Part shown: piece by piece, positions 22,184 through 31,200 of the stretch
Position numbering within the stretch: position 1 is the stretch's first letter
Layout of the letters: each line of letters starts with the position of its first letter
Assembly (NCBI GenBank): GCA_910588435.1
Contig: CAJUPL010000014.1
Location: forward strand, 1 to 45,109
Source: an uncultured Eggerthellaceae bacterium
Lineage (GTDB): Bacteria; Actinomycetota; Coriobacteriia; Coriobacteriales; Eggerthellaceae
DNA: 45,109 bases
Reading direction: 5' to 3'
Translations under genes and position numbers: made by a program
The notes under the pieces: generated by a model
The model's input: the letters and a program-made list of their open reading frames with translations, nothing else
What the model was told of the DNA's origin: nothing
The model's database searches: none

Positions 22184-22896
22184 GCTGATTTCCTTCCTTG
22201 TTTGGTTGTTAGGATCTCCTCGTTTTTCTTGTTGGCCGCTTTGCCCGTTGCATAGGCTGCGAGAGCTGTAGCTGCTATCACAGCTACCACGGCCGGTATG
22301 TTCGCAAGCACGGGGGCTACGTAGATCCCGATGTTGGGAATCTTCCAGGCGTAGTGACCCCTAATGGACGTCACTGGGATAGTGGCTGCATCTGGGTGGT
22401 CATTTGCATCTCCTTTCGTCTGGACCGCTCCATTGCTAACGTCCATTGCCCTATGCATGCACAGTTGTCCGTCACCAACGCTGAACGCAACTACCTCTCC
22501 CGCCTTTGCCGTGGACGCCTTAGTGGTGTCTATGTATGCGATATCACCCGCGCTGATGGTCGGTGTCATTGATTGGGTCTGCACCACATACGGTTCCAAG
22601 CCGAATGGCCGAGGGAGTACCAGGATCGCAGCCAGCATAGCCACGATCACGAGCTCTACGATGAGCATCACATCGAACGCTGAAGCAAGAGTCTTAAGCA
22701 CAGTGCGCTTCTTTGAAGGCGTTTGTGCCTGCTGTTGCATCACCGGCATCTGCTGAGCATACGCAGCGCCCGGATATCCTCCTGGATTCCTTGGCGGCAC
22801 GTATTGCTGCTGCGGGTAGATCGCATTGTTTCCCGGCTGCATGCTCGTTTGCGGATAGGGCAGGGGAGACCCCTCCCCAGGGTAGGCGTTTTCCAT
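22180..22896 (-). CDS. SipW-type signal peptidase I with intact Ser/His dyad
   Basis: This 238-residue membrane peptidase begins with a 60-residue Pro/Gln/Tyr-rich cytoplasmic tail, unusual for the family. A membrane helix (about 74-95) follows. The catalytic block QSMTPTISAGDIAYI holds Ser109, CMHRAMD holds His148 and KGDANDHPD holds Asp163; a Ser/His dyad is typical of the SipW/ER type. A second helix lies near the C-terminus (about 192-215). Its tail resembles the N-terminus of its partner at 21416, which may help pairing. It starts 86 bases after the previous gene, with a small hairpin in between. Confidence 0.88.
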   Translation of the reverse strand: MENAYPGEGSPLPYPQTSMQPGNNAIYPQQQYVPPRNPGGYPGAAYAQQMPVMQQQAQTPSKKRTVLKTLASAFDVMLIVELVIVAMLAAILVLPRPFGLEPYVVQTQSMTPTISAGDIAYIDTTKASTAKAGEVVAFSVGDGQLCMHRAMDVSNGAVQTKGDANDHPDAATIPVTSIRGHYAWKIPNIGIYVAPVLANIPAVVAVIAATALAAYATGKAANKKNEEILTTKQGRKSA

Positions 22897-22929
22897 TGGT
22901 GTCTTCCTTTGTGAGTGTGCTGATGCATT

Positions 22930-22961
22930 GCCTTACGACGCCATACATGACGCCGTAAGGC
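22930..22961. repeat. Small hairpin between the two peptidase-substrate pairs
   Basis: GCCTTACGACG and CGCCGTAAGGC form an 11-base arm pair with one weak position. T residues follow only in the plus direction, so it would not stop minus-strand transcription in the classic way. Confidence 0.5.
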
Positions 22962-22982
22962 TTTTCAATCTCTGTTGCTCTG

Positions 22983-25900
22983 TCACGCTGTCAGGGCTGG
23001 CTGAAGCTGCACAGTCTCCTGGATCTGATCTTGGGTCATCTGCTTGACCGTTGGCTGAAGCTCTGCAACGGTTGAGATTTGCTTATTGGTTGCTGCACGA
23101 TACGTGAAATAGCCATAATCCGGATACCCTGCATCTATCCTTGCATACAAAGAACTAACACGATTCTTGTTGTACTTTGCTGTCTTCCCACCTTTGAGTG
23201 AAGTGCAATCCAAGAATACCGAATCATCCTCATCGTATCCCGCTACCCACAGGTCTGATGCGTAGATCGTTGTCAGGCTTGTGCATCCGTTGAACATTTT
23301 TCCAATACTCTTCACATTGCTCGTTTCGAAATTCGACAAATCAAGAGTTTTTATCGAAGTGCAATTCGCAAACATAGAGTCCATCTTGATGACTTTAGAT
23401 GTATTGAATTTAGTTACATCTAGCGAGGTCAACGAAGAGCATCCATAGAACATCGATCTTATGTCAACGACATTTGATGTATTGAATACTGAGGTATCTA
23501 TATTTTTAAGATTTTTGCACCCAGAGAACATCGTTGTCATGTTCTTTACATTGCGTGTGTCAATGCCTGACATATCTACTTCAGTGAGCGCTGCATCATT
23601 TGCAAAAAGGTTATACATGCTCTTTACATTGCTGGTGTCAATATTCGACATGTTTATCTTTGTGGCAACTGACGTAGTTCCCAAACTGAAACAATTGTCC
23701 ATGCTTGTGACATTGCTGGTATTCCAGCTTGAAATATCTATATCGCTTAGCTTGATGCAGCCTGAAAATGCCGAGCTCAGAGATGTAAAATTCGATGTAT
23801 CCCACTCTTTATATCCTTGGATCTCCGTTGCATTCATCAGGCCTTTAAACACGCCTAGAGAATCAACAACATTCGAGACATCCAATCCGGACACATCAAC
23901 TATTGTCACATAGGACAATCCAGAAAAAAGGTACTTAATGCTGGTATTCGCTACCACCTTTTCTCCTGGCTTTTGTGTGCTGATATATAAAGTATTACCA
24001 TCATTCCAACCAATAACGCCTCCGTCACCATCTGCATCAAAATCAATTGATTCTTGACCTGAAGGCATGACCATATCCGTGAATACAACATTAGTCGCAT
24101 TCACTGCATGTTTCTGAAGCGGATAGTACCTAGATCCCATATCCACAGGATTCTTCATCACATAAGTCTTTCCATCAACTGGATCCGCTTTGACCTGAGC
24201 CGTCTTGTATTCTGCCTTTCCGGTTGGGAATGCTTCATTGGACTTAACAACCTCTGAAGTTGCTACATTCTCAAGGTCAGTTGACATGAAGAACTTCGAG
24301 TTCGTCACATTCGCGATGTTCCAATGATCACCTGTAAATGCAGTCATTAGATCTGTGTCTCTAGCAAATGATCCCATGTTCTCCACTTCACTAGAGTCTG
24401 CGCCAGACAAATCTATCTCTGTCAAGTTGCTCTTTTCTGCAAACATCTCACTCGAATCACAGGGAAGCTTTACAGGACCTGCTACAGCTGAAGCTATCGT
24501 GTATGTCGTTCCGCTTGCACTTCCATAGAACAGCCCATTGCTCTCAACAGACAGATCATCGCCTGCCGTCATCGGGGTTTCGCTAAAGACCACCTTAGTT
24601 GTATTGGCAGGTACCTTTGCCTTGACTGCTTCCAAAGACAGAGCGTTAACATCAATGGCCGATTCAACCTCTTCCCACTGGGCATATACGCGCACCTCAC
24701 GGTATAGCTCATTGCCACTGCCATCCTTGATGGAGTAGTAGCCAAGGGAGCGCCCGCTAGCGTCAGCTGCCATGCCGCTATCGCCACTTTGCTTGGCTGC
24801 TGCGATAAGGTCAGTCAGAGAGATCACAGAGTCACCGTTGAAGTTATCACCCGTGCCTGCTGAAGATGCAGTCCAATACAGGAACTCATGGCCCTCATAA
24901 TCCAGGAGGCTCATCGGCCCCATCTCCACAGTGTTGCCAGTCTCATAGTTCGCAAGCTTGGTTGCCCAGGGCTCTGAATCTGAGCCATTGTTCGCATAGA
25001 ACTTGACCTGGTACTGCACAGCCTTCCAATTCGCAGTAGTCTCGACGCAGGAAGAAGACACTTTGAGGTCCACGCACCAATCAGCTGCGTTCGGGTTCTC
25101 GACGTTTGCTGTGTGCTGGATGCCTGCAGCATCTGTCCAGGTCCAGCCTGTGAACGCATAGCCCTCACGTGCGAACGGCACTACTTTCTCAGCAGCCGTC
25201 ATATCCTCACCCTCGCCTGCGGACTCAGGGTAGAGATCCGTCACGTACGGGTTGCCGGGCAGCCAAACCTTGGAAACTCCTTCACCTGGCGTGAACGTGG
25301 CCGGGAACATATCCTGAGGATCTGCATTCATGTCAACGGACCCTGCACCGGCATTGAGCTTGAGCGGCTTCGCAGACACCTCATCAACGACCTGACCATT
25401 CTGAGTCAGGTATGCATCGTAGGCATCAGATGCGTTTGCGAACGGATCTGCCTGGATGCCATAGGCGTCAACGATGATCTGGGTGGCGTCGATCCCGACA
25501 TCCCCCAGGATGTTGGAAACAGTCACCGTGTCGAACAGAAGCGCCGTATCGTCCTGGTTGAGGACAGTCTCATAGAGATACGTGTAAGTGCGGAACCCAT
25601 CCTTCACATCTCCTGTGGCCTTGAGCGTCCAGCCCGGCTGGATGTTCAGCCCAAAGAGGTCGGCATCGGTCTTCGTTGACACTTCATCTGCCTCAGGATC
25701 ATACACATCCCCTGAGAACACAGGCACCGTTAGCTTCACAGCCACGTATGCCGGAACCGTGCCAACGCTCTTGACGGTTGGGTCCTTTGCCACCTGCTGC
25801 GTTGGGACCAGGCCCTTGCCATAGTTCTCATCATTGGCGATGCCGGCCTCCCAGGTAGGCTCTGTGAGCTCTATATCAAGGTTGGTGTTCAAAAACAGGT

Positions 25901-26054
25901 TGTTCACCACCTGCTTGGCATCCGTGAGGTATGCCAGAACGCCGCCAAGCGCCAACACCAAGGCTAGCGCTATGGCAACCCCCGCCATGCCCGCACGGCG
26001 CTTCTCCTTGTCCTTAGGCTCTGTCGGAGGCGCATAGCCAGCTGTTTGCATCAT
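22983..26054 (-). CDS. Large surface protein: TasA-like domain plus BspA leucine-rich repeats
   Basis: This 1023-residue protein starts with a SipW-type signal (GGVLAYLTDAKQVVNN, residues about 37-52) and a TasA/CalY-like domain to about 230. A region with InlB/Flg_new-like beta repeats follows (GYAFTGWTW, 290-420). A long part ends in BspA/DUF285 repeats (about 725-950), with units such as LDLSNFETSNVKSIGKMFNGC. BspA repeats mediate adhesion to host or bacterial surfaces. No LPXTG anchor or C-terminal membrane helix is present, so it may be held by co-assembly with the smaller TasA-like protein. The start overlaps the preceding peptidase gene by ATGA. Confidence 0.85.
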   Translation of the reverse strand: MMQTAGYAPPTEPKDKEKRRAGMAGVAIALALVLALGGVLAYLTDAKQVVNNLFLNTNLDIELTEPTWEAGIANDENYGKGLVPTQQVAKDPTVKSVGTVPAYVAVKLTVPVFSGDVYDPEADEVSTKTDADLFGLNIQPGWTLKATGDVKDGFRTYTYLYETVLNQDDTALLFDTVTVSNILGDVGIDATQIIVDAYGIQADPFANASDAYDAYLTQNGQVVDEVSAKPLKLNAGAGSVDMNADPQDMFPATFTPGEGVSKVWLPGNPYVTDLYPESAGEGEDMTAAEKVVPFAREGYAFTGWTWTDAAGIQHTANVENPNAADWCVDLKVSSSCVETTANWKAVQYQVKFYANNGSDSEPWATKLANYETGNTVEMGPMSLLDYEGHEFLYWTASSAGTGDNFNGDSVISLTDLIAAAKQSGDSGMAADASGRSLGYYSIKDGSGNELYREVRVYAQWEEVESAIDVNALSLEAVKAKVPANTTKVVFSETPMTAGDDLSVESNGLFYGSASGTTYTIASAVAGPVKLPCDSSEMFAEKSNLTEIDLSGADSSEVENMGSFARDTDLMTAFTGDHWNIANVTNSKFFMSTDLENVATSEVVKSNEAFPTGKAEYKTAQVKADPVDGKTYVMKNPVDMGSRYYPLQKHAVNATNVVFTDMVMPSGQESIDFDADGDGGVIGWNDGNTLYISTQKPGEKVVANTSIKYLFSGLSYVTIVDVSGLDVSNVVDSLGVFKGLMNATEIQGYKEWDTSNFTSLSSAFSGCIKLSDIDISSWNTSNVTSMDNCFSLGTTSVATKINMSNIDTSNVKSMYNLFANDAALTEVDMSGIDTRNVKNMTTMFSGCKNLKNIDTSVFNTSNVVDIRSMFYGCSSLTSLDVTKFNTSKVIKMDSMFANCTSIKTLDLSNFETSNVKSIGKMFNGCTSLTTIYASDLWVAGYDEDDSVFLDCTSLKGGKTAKYNKNRVSSLYARIDAGYPDYGYFTYRAATNKQISTVAELQPTVKQMTQDQIQETVQLQPALTA

Positions 26055-26647
26055 ATTCCTTCCTTTCTCATCGTCATTGCCTGCGTACCCTGCACAGGCG
26101 CTTGCGTGCTTACCCCGGTTTGTTGCCTATCGCCTACGCGCCTCCTCGCGTAAAAGCCAACTGCATATGCCGCTATGGCCGTGCCGCCTACGACGATCAC
26201 GATCCATATGGCATTTCGGGCTGCTGTATCCACCGCATAGCCAAGCACTGGCACTGCAGCATCAATGCGCCCTTGCACATCTGAGATCGCATTGGTCCTT
26301 ACGTCCTCGATCTCAGGTGCGTCTTTCGTCGTGGTTATCATCTTTTGCTTGTGATCTATCTCCTGGATGCGCCATCCGCACCAGTCGATATCTGGGATGT
26401 CTATATCGAATGCCACAACATCGCCTTCGCGGTAATCCGCCTCTGCTGTGTGCTGATTGACGTATGCCATAGCCCCTGCAGGCATAGCTGGCCTCATGGT
26501 GTCTGAGAGCACAACGGTTGGGCGGAAGCCGAAGATCATCGGCACGAAGGTGACCAAGATGAGGAATCCGATAACGCACATCTCAGCGATCAGGACGTAT
26601 TTGAGGGCTTTAGAAGCCACATCTGTTGCTCTGGTCTTGCTATCCAT
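26051..26647 (-). CDS. SipW-type signal peptidase homologue with altered catalytic residues
   Basis: This 198-residue membrane protein has the SipW layout: a helix at 17-40, the block RPTVVLSDTMRPAMPAGAMAYV, VVAFDIDIP, and a second helix near 140-165. Aligned with the intact peptidase at 22180, Thr50 stands where the nucleophile Ser should be (SDTM against TQSM), and Trp92 stands for the catalytic His (CGWR against CMHR). TTKDAPEIED matches the TKGDANDHPD block. It may be inactive or act as a chaperone, or Thr may serve as nucleophile. The start at 26647 overlaps the sortase end by eight bases, and it is coupled to the BspA-repeat gene. Confidence 0.82.
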   Translation of the reverse strand: MDSKTRATDVASKALKYVLIAEMCVIGFLILVTFVPMIFGFRPTVVLSDTMRPAMPAGAMAYVNQHTAEADYREGDVVAFDIDIPDIDWCGWRIQEIDHKQKMITTTKDAPEIEDVRTNAISDVQGRIDAAVPVLGYAVDTAARNAIWIVIVVGGTAIAAYAVGFYARRRVGDRQQTGVSTQAPVQGTQAMTMRKEGI

Positions 26648-27398
26648 GCTTGACGCCCCCATCCCTTGCATCTTTGGACGGCATGCACCACACAACCGTC
26701 CTCTCGTTCTTGTAGAGCCCGTGGTGGGAGCAGGTAGACAGGCACAGGACCCTGCTTGCCCATGAGGGGGATGTATGGGAGCTGACGGCTTCTGCGTTCA
26801 CGTAGTACATATCTCGCCAGCTTGCGAAGTCCGCGCTGTTCTTGAAATCAGTGCGCTTGAGCCTCTCACCTGCCCCCACCACGGTTGCTGCGAAGACGTC
26901 ATATGAATGCTTCTGCCCATCGGGTGTCTGGACCCATACCTTTCGATGCTCATCCATGAAGCTCTCATCCACGTAATCGACCAGAGGTTCGAACTGTGAG
27001 CCATCCAGCATGTTGTGCCCGTAGACGAATGCAGCCTTTGATGAGAGGATTCCGCGCTCTGCGCACTCCGCTTCCAGGTAAGGCGTCCCCCATGAGTCGT
27101 ATTCACCTGAGAGGTCATGCTTCAAGTAGTAGTCCGGCGCGTCTGAGCTTGCCTGCACGATCGGATGATCTATCGTTGTGCCTGGAATGGTGATCCAGGC
27201 ACAAACGTCAGGATTCTCGGCTTGCAAGGCCTCCCAGTCCACGCTGGGCCATCCTTGCGCGTCGCTTTGATAGCTTGCATTGGTGAAGGCTGCGAACGGA
27301 CCCTCTTCTGTCATTGCCACAGGCGTGATCACAGCAGCTGCTGTCAATGCAAGAGCTGCTGCTCCGATGGCTATCTTCCTTGTTGCTTTAGACGACAT
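26640..27398 (-). CDS. Class B sortase
   Basis: This 252-residue transpeptidase links surface proteins to the wall or to each other. An N-terminal hydrophobic signal/anchor (8-28) is followed by the sortase B core: WITIPGTTIDHPIVQ, VYGHNM with His128, LCLSTCSHHG with Cys223 and ERTVVW with Arg233. The natural substrate in the same cluster is the LPQTG protein at 28237. The ATG at 27398 follows GAAGGAAG; the frame is open back to 27464 without a signal-like start. Confidence 0.92.
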   Translation of the reverse strand: MSSKATRKIAIGAAALALTAAAVITPVAMTEEGPFAAFTNASYQSDAQGWPSVDWEALQAENPDVCAWITIPGTTIDHPIVQASSDAPDYYLKHDLSGEYDSWGTPYLEAECAERGILSSKAAFVYGHNMLDGSQFEPLVDYVDESFMDEHRKVWVQTPDGQKHSYDVFAATVVGAGERLKRTDFKNSADFASWRDMYYVNAEAVSSHTSPSWASRVLCLSTCSHHGLYKNERTVVWCMPSKDARDGGVKHG

Positions 27399-27582
27399 GG
27401 ACACACGCTTCCTTCGCCTGACGTGGCTTGAACCATAGGCATGCGTCATATAGCGACTCACCAATGCTCGCCTCCGGCATCACTACGAAATCCCCGATGA
27501 CCGCACAAAGCGCATATGGGCATTCGATGCCTGGTAGGTTGTGTTCGCAAAGATCGCATGCTCTGACCACATACCCGTCCAC
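27388..27582 (-). CDS. Possible Cys-rich small protein, 64 residues
   Basis: The frame fills the gap between the Cys/His protein and the sortase and overlaps the sortase start by 11 bases. CDLCEHNLPGIECPYALC has four cysteines in a possible metal-site spacing. It would start with GTG and has no clear binding site. It may be a true small protein or a chance frame. Confidence 0.35.
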   Translation of the reverse strand: MDGYVVRACDLCEHNLPGIECPYALCAVIGDFVVMPEASIGESLYDACLWFKPRQAKEACVHVV

Positions 27583-27587
27583 GGTCT

Positions 27588-28154
27588 CTATGCCGCCTCA
27601 ACTGCTTCTGCTACGCGCTCACCGCAAACGCTGCAAAGCGTCCCGGCATATACCTGCTCATCCCATGCATCTGCGACCGGCACTGTCTCTACCCAGGGAT
27701 CGCTCACCTTGTGGCTCTCTTCAACTGGGACATTAGTGTTGTGGCCTACATGACCCGTCTCATCAACATGTCCCTGGACATGACCATCGATCTGCTCTCC
27801 GCATGTTGTGCATATCGTGTGGTATCCGATGGTCTTCTCCCAGACTGCTGGGTGCTCAACCTCTTCGGTCACAGCATCATGGTGGATGGTGGTGTAGACA
27901 GGCTCATACTTGTGCTCATGAGCCGTTGCCAGGGCCTCGACTGCCTGGATCTGCTCAGTGCTGGCCACTTGTGCTTCCTCAAGCTGCGTCATCTTTCCGC
28001 CCATCAGGGCGATGGATATGATTACTGCCACAGCCAGTGCGATGATCGCTATGCAGAATGCGCAATTGACCCACTTCTTGAACTCCTTGCGCTGCTCTTT
28101 CTCTTTGTTCGCTTCATCCTTCACCGGAGGATTGCGCTGCTCGTTATCATTCAT
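27588..28154 (-). CDS. Membrane-anchored surface protein with Cys/His repeats
   Basis: This 188-residue protein has a charged cytoplasmic start and one membrane helix (about 31-52). A short coiled stretch leads to an external part with two similar blocks: HEHKYEPVYTT to CTTCGE, and HVGHNTNVPV to CSVCGE. Each block pairs His words with a CxxCG site and conserved Trp/Tyr, which suggests metal-stabilised modules. The lipoprotein at 17097/18969 ends in a related pattern. The ATG at 28154 follows GAAGAGG; a start at 28175 has no binding site. It lies between the LPQTG adhesin and the sortase. Confidence 0.7.
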   Translation of the reverse strand: MNDNEQRNPPVKDEANKEKEQRKEFKKWVNCAFCIAIIALAVAVIISIALMGGKMTQLEEAQVASTEQIQAVEALATAHEHKYEPVYTTIHHDAVTEEVEHPAVWEKTIGYHTICTTCGEQIDGHVQGHVDETGHVGHNTNVPVEESHKVSDPWVETVPVADAWDEQVYAGTLCSVCGERVAEAVEAA

Positions 28155-28193
28155 GGATGCACCTCTTCCCTTCATTTGGGTGTGAGTAGGGAA

Positions 28194-28221
28194 GGGCAGG
28201 AGGGTCTACCCCTTCCTGCCC
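28194..28221. repeat. Hairpin between the adhesin and the Cys/His protein
   Basis: GGGCAGGA and TCCTGCCC form an 8-bp perfect stem in the 82-base gap. No U-run follows in the minus direction, so it is a weak attenuator or RNA processing site at best. Confidence 0.5.
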
Positions 28222-28236
28222 TGCTATTCGGTTTAG

Positions 28237-31200
28237 CTATTCAGATTCCTTGCGAGTGCTCACGCGCTGCTCGACCATGCCTGCAGCTACTGCTGCGGCT
28301 CCCAGGATCGCAAGCACGACCCAAGGCCTCCATGCGTCTCCGCCTGTCTGCGGCAGACGTGAGCCCTTAGGGCCTTCTTGGACCACTATGGTCTGAGCCT
28401 CATCGTTGATGTCGGCGTGTATCGCAACCTCGATGCCATCCTTAGAGCAGGATTCGAAGGCTACGACCTCCTTGTTCAAGAGCTGCGTGGTGTCCACGAT
28501 GAACTCAACCTGGACCTCACCTGAGACATCATTGGCCGTGAAGGTCACTGTCTGCTCAACAGGCTTGTCGTTGATGTAGAGCTGCTTGCCAGTCTCCTTG
28601 TCCATGAGCCTGCCCACCATGGTGTACTCACGCCCAGGAAGGAGGTTCTCATAGCGCACGGTATCAACGATCTTAGCCTCAAGAGAGGGGAGGACTGAAT
28701 GGTCTCCATCAGCCGCATCAGTGAGCGTTGTACCGATAGCTGAAGGGACGATATCCACGGTCTGGCCCTCATCGTTGATGTCTGCATGGACAGCCACGAC
28801 CTTGCCGTCCTTAGCGATGAGCTCATAGACAACAGCATCTGTCACCTCATCAGCCTTGATCCACTTGGACGCATCGAAGGTGAAGGTCACATGGGTGGAC
28901 CCAGAGGTCTCAGGAGCCGTGAACTCAGCCTTTGCATGCACAAGGTCTGCCGCCAGGTCAGATTGAGCCTCAAGCACCTTGGCGAAGGCCTCATAGTCGA
29001 TGACCGTACCAAGGGATGGAAGTTTGCCATCCTCAACGCCGAAGCAGGCCATGACCTCATCCCACAGGTCCTTGATGGCGCTCTCTCGCTTTGCAGCTTC
29101 AGACACTGTGCCCACACCGATGGTGTCCTCATCCTCAGGCTCAAGTGCCTTGATGTCCAGAGGCAAGCCCGTTGCCTTATCCATCACGACGCCGAAGATC
29201 TCATATGTGGCACCTTCAACCAGGCTCTCATAAGAGACCTCATCGTCGATGGTGACCTCAGGGTCTGCGACAGTTGCCTTGTCACCGTCCTCGCCGTCAG
29301 TTGCCATGGTACCGATGACCGGATGCGCAACCTCTACGGTCTGGTCCTCATCTTCTGGATCCTGATGCTCTGCGATCACGGTATCTGCCGAATAGAGCAG
29401 CTCGAACGCTACAAGCTCAGTACCATCTTCGAATGCAGTGGTGTCAAGCTTGAACTCAACATCGACCGTCCCGTTCTCTTCCTCTGGGGTAAACGTGACG
29501 CTACCTGTGACCTCATTGCCCTCTGCATCTACAACAGGCTTGGCTTCTACGATGCCATCCTCGCCGATGGCCTTCTGCATCAGACGGCCTGTCATCGTGT
29601 ACTCCTTGCCAGGAGTGAGATTCGTGTAGCGAACGGTGTCCTTGATGACGCTCATGTCATTCGCCTCGATGACCTTATCGCCATCAGCCGCATCCGTTGC
29701 CGTGGTGCCGATGGAGGGCTCTACGACGCGAACCTGCTGATCCACATCGCCCTTGTCCTCATGCTTGGCAACCTCAACGTCCTTCTTGAAGAGCTTCTCA
29801 TAGACGACCACATCACGCCCCTGCGCCACACGGCTATCAAATGGGATGTGAACCGAGGTCTTGCCATTCGCAGCTTCTGCCGTGAAGACAGTCTCACCCG
29901 TGAAAGCATTGCCATCAGCATCCACCACAGGCTCACCGGTGTCTGCGTACATGAGCGTTGCACGAAGCACATACTCATCACCCTCGGCGAGGTTCATGTA
30001 CTGCACTGTGTCATGAACGCCAGCGTTCGGGTCTGATGTGATGTACTTGTCCAAATCAGCTGCATCGTAGGCAGTGGTCATCAGCGTGACGTTCTGCTTG
30101 ACCGGATCGTCCAGCGTACCCATGTCAATCGTGGTCTTGTCACGCTTGATCACGATGTTCGGAATCTTCAGCAGCGTGAATGCCTGATTCTTAGAGCAAG
30201 GAAGTTCCTCTAGGGTATAGGTGTCATAGGGGAGCGCGCCCAGCTCATCATTCGGCTTGGTCTTGTTGCCCTCTGCATCCTGGCCGAACCAAATGCCATG
30301 CTCATCGTCATACGCCTCTTCGGTGGCATTGTCATTTGCATTGGTGTTCTGCTCGTGACTATTCCAAGCTGAGTTGGTTGAGACATAGCCATTCTCATCG
30401 GTTACCAGGATATGGCTCTCGCCGGTGGTGTCAGAGGTCAGCTTGAACGGCACTCCTGCAAGGCGATTCATGTCATTCTCAGCAACCTTAATGAACTCTA
30501 GGTCACCACGCTTGACCTGCTCCTTCTCGATCTTCTCATTGAAAGACACGACTTCATCAACTGAGGTTTGTGGCTTGATCTGACGAAGCTCTGTGATCTG
30601 CTCGCCAAGCAGATAACCTGTCGGTGCCTTAGTTTCTTGTATGAGGATTGTGCCTAGAGGCAAGCATGGTTCACCGGTTTCCAGACGATAATACTCATCT
30701 CCATCCACCTTGCTTGCATCATTCAAGAATGCCATTCCAGAAGCATTTGTTTTCACAACCCAAGTACGAGTTGGATCACCAGACGCTTCAGCATCTTCAA
30801 CGGTCTCGTAGAACCCATCATAATAACGCACAGTGAACTCTGCCCCTTCAAGAGAAGCATTGCCAAGTGGGTAGGCTTTTCCGGTTTCTGTGTCCAGCTT
30901 TCTGGCAATCAAGGCCATAGGGTCATCCTCTGGCCGGTCATAGACCTTCATGGTGTTGGTGCTACCAGAAGGCACTGTTGCTGTCTCTGGATCTACGCTA
31001 ATCGCGTAGCCAGAGCCTTCGGTGCTCTCACCGATCTCCTTGACCCAGTAGGTACCTGCAAGAAGCTCAACCTTCTCAGTGACGCCATCTGTGTCACAGG
31101 TGAGCGTTGCCTTCAGGTTGGTGCAAGCCTCATCTGAGTAGACACCATACTGGATGCCCTCCATGTTGTAGCATCCATTGCCATCAGTGATGGATGGGTT

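Noticed and set aside
22200..22215. A further copy of the GATCTCCTCGT box
   Set aside because: It lies in the coding sequence of the signal peptidase tail and has no neighbouring hairpins, so it is probably chance.
28786..30036. A 416-codon plus-strand frame opposite the VaFE adhesin
   Set aside because: It is a shadow of the adhesin's repetitive coding strand; the adhesin has a signal peptide, domains and LPQTG anchor, and the opposite frame has no family features or binding site.
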